64,000 bases of DNA from an uncultured Parabacteroides sp. (GTDB lineage: Bacteria > Bacteroidota > Bacteroidia > Bacteroidales > Tannerellaceae), in NCBI GenBank assembly GCA_937894065.1, contig CALCST010000023.1, positions 124,001 through 188,000 of the forward strand, read 5' to 3'. A program made the translations under genes and the position numbers. Below the pieces are notes generated by a model, which saw only the letters and a list, made by a program, of their open reading frames with translations, did no database searches and was not told the DNA's origin. This document shows, one piece after another, positions 62,761 to 64,000 of this stretch (its first letter is position 1; each line of letters opens with the position of its first letter).

Positions 62761-63342
62761 ATATTTTTAACAATTGTGTTTAATGGGCTGAAAAGCCATA
62801 ATAAGGGCCGTAATTATCCTTTGAAAACATGTGTTTTTCATCAGGAACGTCAAATTTCCCAATCAAAATCATAATGTCATATTTCCAATAAATGAGTTGT
62901 TATACAAACAAAATGTCCATTGTTTTTTTTAATGATATAGATGAAATATTCCTTATGTATTTTATAAATTGATTTTCGTATCAGATTGTATTTCCCGAAT
63001 TTCGTGTGGCAGCCTTCAATTTGAAAATCTTTGTCATTGTACGGAAATATTGGATTCTCGTGAGGTTTAGGTGACAAAATGGCATATCCTGTTTTATTTG
63101 CTGTTTCGAATCTTTTCAAGTCCTATGAAAAGGAGAACCTTTATTAAAAAAATTAGTTTTGATTGAGTATATTTTTTATATTTGCGTTGATGAATTTCAA
63201 GAATTTCCATATCCTTCGTGTAAGGATGATAAAAGGAACAGACATTCTATAATAACTTTAAACTAATATTATTCTGTTATATTTACAAGTACATATAATT
63301 CGTCGAACTCACGTTAATATAGTAAGAAACATACTTAATAAC
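62757..63342. other. Host intergenic region right of the prophage
   Basis: 586 bp of host DNA. It contains the B' side of the attB site, a minus-strand 80-codon frame (62877-63119) that I do not recognise and that may be chance or a relic, and the promoter of the lipoprotein gene. Confidence 0.5.
63177..63184 (+). promoter_or_regulatory. -7 box of right-end lipoprotein gene
   Basis: TATATTTG followed by C matches TAnnTTTG exactly. It would give a leader of about 150 nt. The -33 region has only TTAG at a 20-nt spacing. Confidence 0.5.
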
Positions 63343-64000
63343 ATGAAAACAAAAAATTTATTAATAGCGTTCCTTGCTGGAAGTCTTGCTTTAGTGAGTT
63401 GTAAAACCCATACTGACAAAGAATATTTGTCCGACGTACTACAGAACATGAACAAGGTAGAATCTGTAAGCTACAAGGCTGTTCAAAAAGTATGGCTTCC
63501 AGGAGAGAAAAAACCGAATTCAATACGTCCATTCGAGTGTTACGAGCATACGAATCCTCAAGATACGGCAATCGGCTCATCGTACGTAAAGATTCATAAA
63601 GATGGCTATCGTCAAATGTACGATGGAAAGATATCAGCATATACTTATGTGGAAGATGGGAAAAAATTGATGAGAGTGGATGACTTTACCACCAGAGGTC
63701 CGCTTCCTTTCCGAATGGTTATGACGCCGTTCTTCTATTATACTCAATCGATCCTGAAATATGCAATCGCCACGCAAGATTCGATTGAACTTTCCTTGAA
63801 AGATTTGGGCAACGACTACTTGGTGGAACTGACCATACATGAGCCTACCCAAGTGGAATTCTTTGGAAAGGAGCGCTATATGCCTCGTCCTCCTTTTCCT
63901 CAAGATCCTACTTCAATCTATCAGATTTGGATTTCGAAAGCAAACGATTTGCCTTATCGATATCGTAGGGAAATGGCCCATAATACGGTTGAGACCTCTT
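63343..64000 (+). CDS. Lipoprotein, 5' part only (possible N-terminal domain of a TlpA-like oxidoreductase)
   Basis: 219 codons are visible; the frame runs past the window end. The start MKTKNLLIAFLAGSLALVSC is a lipoprotein signal with Cys20. The rest is a beta-rich domain with repeated Tyr/Phe motifs (EYLSDVLQNMNKVESVSYKA, FRMVMTPFFYYTQS, QIWISKANDLPYRYRREM), similar in build to LolA-like or DUF4369-like N-terminal domains of Bacteroidales secreted redoxins, which I recall but cannot check. Surface or periplasmic. The thioredoxin part, if any, is outside the window. Confidence 0.6.
   Translation, partial: MKTKNLLIAFLAGSLALVSCKTHTDKEYLSDVLQNMNKVESVSYKAVQKVWLPGEKKPNSIRPFECYEHTNPQDTAIGSSYVKIHKDGYRQMYDGKISAYTYVEDGKKLMRVDDFTTRGPLPFRMVMTPFFYYTQSILKYAIATQDSIELSLKDLGNDYLVELTIHEPTQVEFFGKERYMPRPPFPQDPTSIYQIWISKANDLPYRYRREMAHNTVETS

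Noticed and set aside
62877..63119. 80-codon minus-strand frame in host intergenic DNA
   Set aside because: No recognisable family, no clear promoter or protein-like pattern; could be a relic or chance frame.

Overview
The window looks like a chromosome segment of a gut Bacteroidales bacterium (Bacteroides or Phocaeicola type) carrying a complete-looking 25.9 kb siphovirus prophage. Evidence for the host: AT-rich DNA, promoters with the Bacteroidetes -7 box TAnnTTTG (a clear TTTG-N19-TATCTTCG at 23204-23234), a GH92 mannosidase, a type III (GlnN) glutamine synthetase, a Nudix-type sugar regulator next to xylBAE, and lipoproteins with typical lipoboxes. The exact species cannot be fixed from sequence alone.

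Host part, 1-36.8 kb: the 3' end of a superfamily 1 helicase; a secreted GH92 enzyme; convergent with it an MltF-type lytic transglycosylase and an RlmD-type rRNA methyltransferase; a PIN-PhoH protein, a CDF metal transporter and guanine deaminase; a nitrogen assimilation block (gltB, gltD, asnB, a small outer membrane barrel, then glnN on the other strand); a CNNM/CorC protein; a xylose operon (Nudix regulator, xylB, xylA, xylE); a lipoprotein with a zinc-protease motif; and an AraC regulator divergent from a tolC-emrA-emrB type efflux set. Many host genes end in long inverted repeats that serve as terminators.

Prophage, 36831-62755: a large serine recombinase lies at the right end. Its att sites can be read directly. 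The two ends share CATTGTAATG/ATTGTAATG around a GT crossover, and the inside arms are 44-nt inverted copies of each other, as expected for P and P' of a serine-integrase attP. Right to left on the minus strand follow a possible PD-ExK nuclease, small and large terminase, portal, prohead protease, HK97-type capsid, connectors with an HNH gene among them, tail tube, a baseplate/fibre-like protein, a BspA-type repeat protein, tail assembly chaperones with a programmed -1 frameshift, tape measure, tail protein, a repeat-rich S74 tail fibre and a terminal virion protein. A short plus-strand early region (57.5-60.9 kb) carries a replication initiator with candidate iterons and an AT-rich unwinding region inside its own gene, a 30-residue membrane peptide, an orphan NUMOD3 protein and an unknown gene. 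No repressor, holin or endolysin is recognisable.

After the prophage, host DNA resumes with a non-coding stretch and the start of a lipoprotein gene that runs off the window.

The least explained structures are (i) strict 22-bp-period sequence ladders in four host intergenic regions, one of which contains the phage attachment site; (ii) the intragenic origin-like repeats; and (iii) a phage-specific promoter/leader motif family with a 15-bp inverted operator-like repeat.
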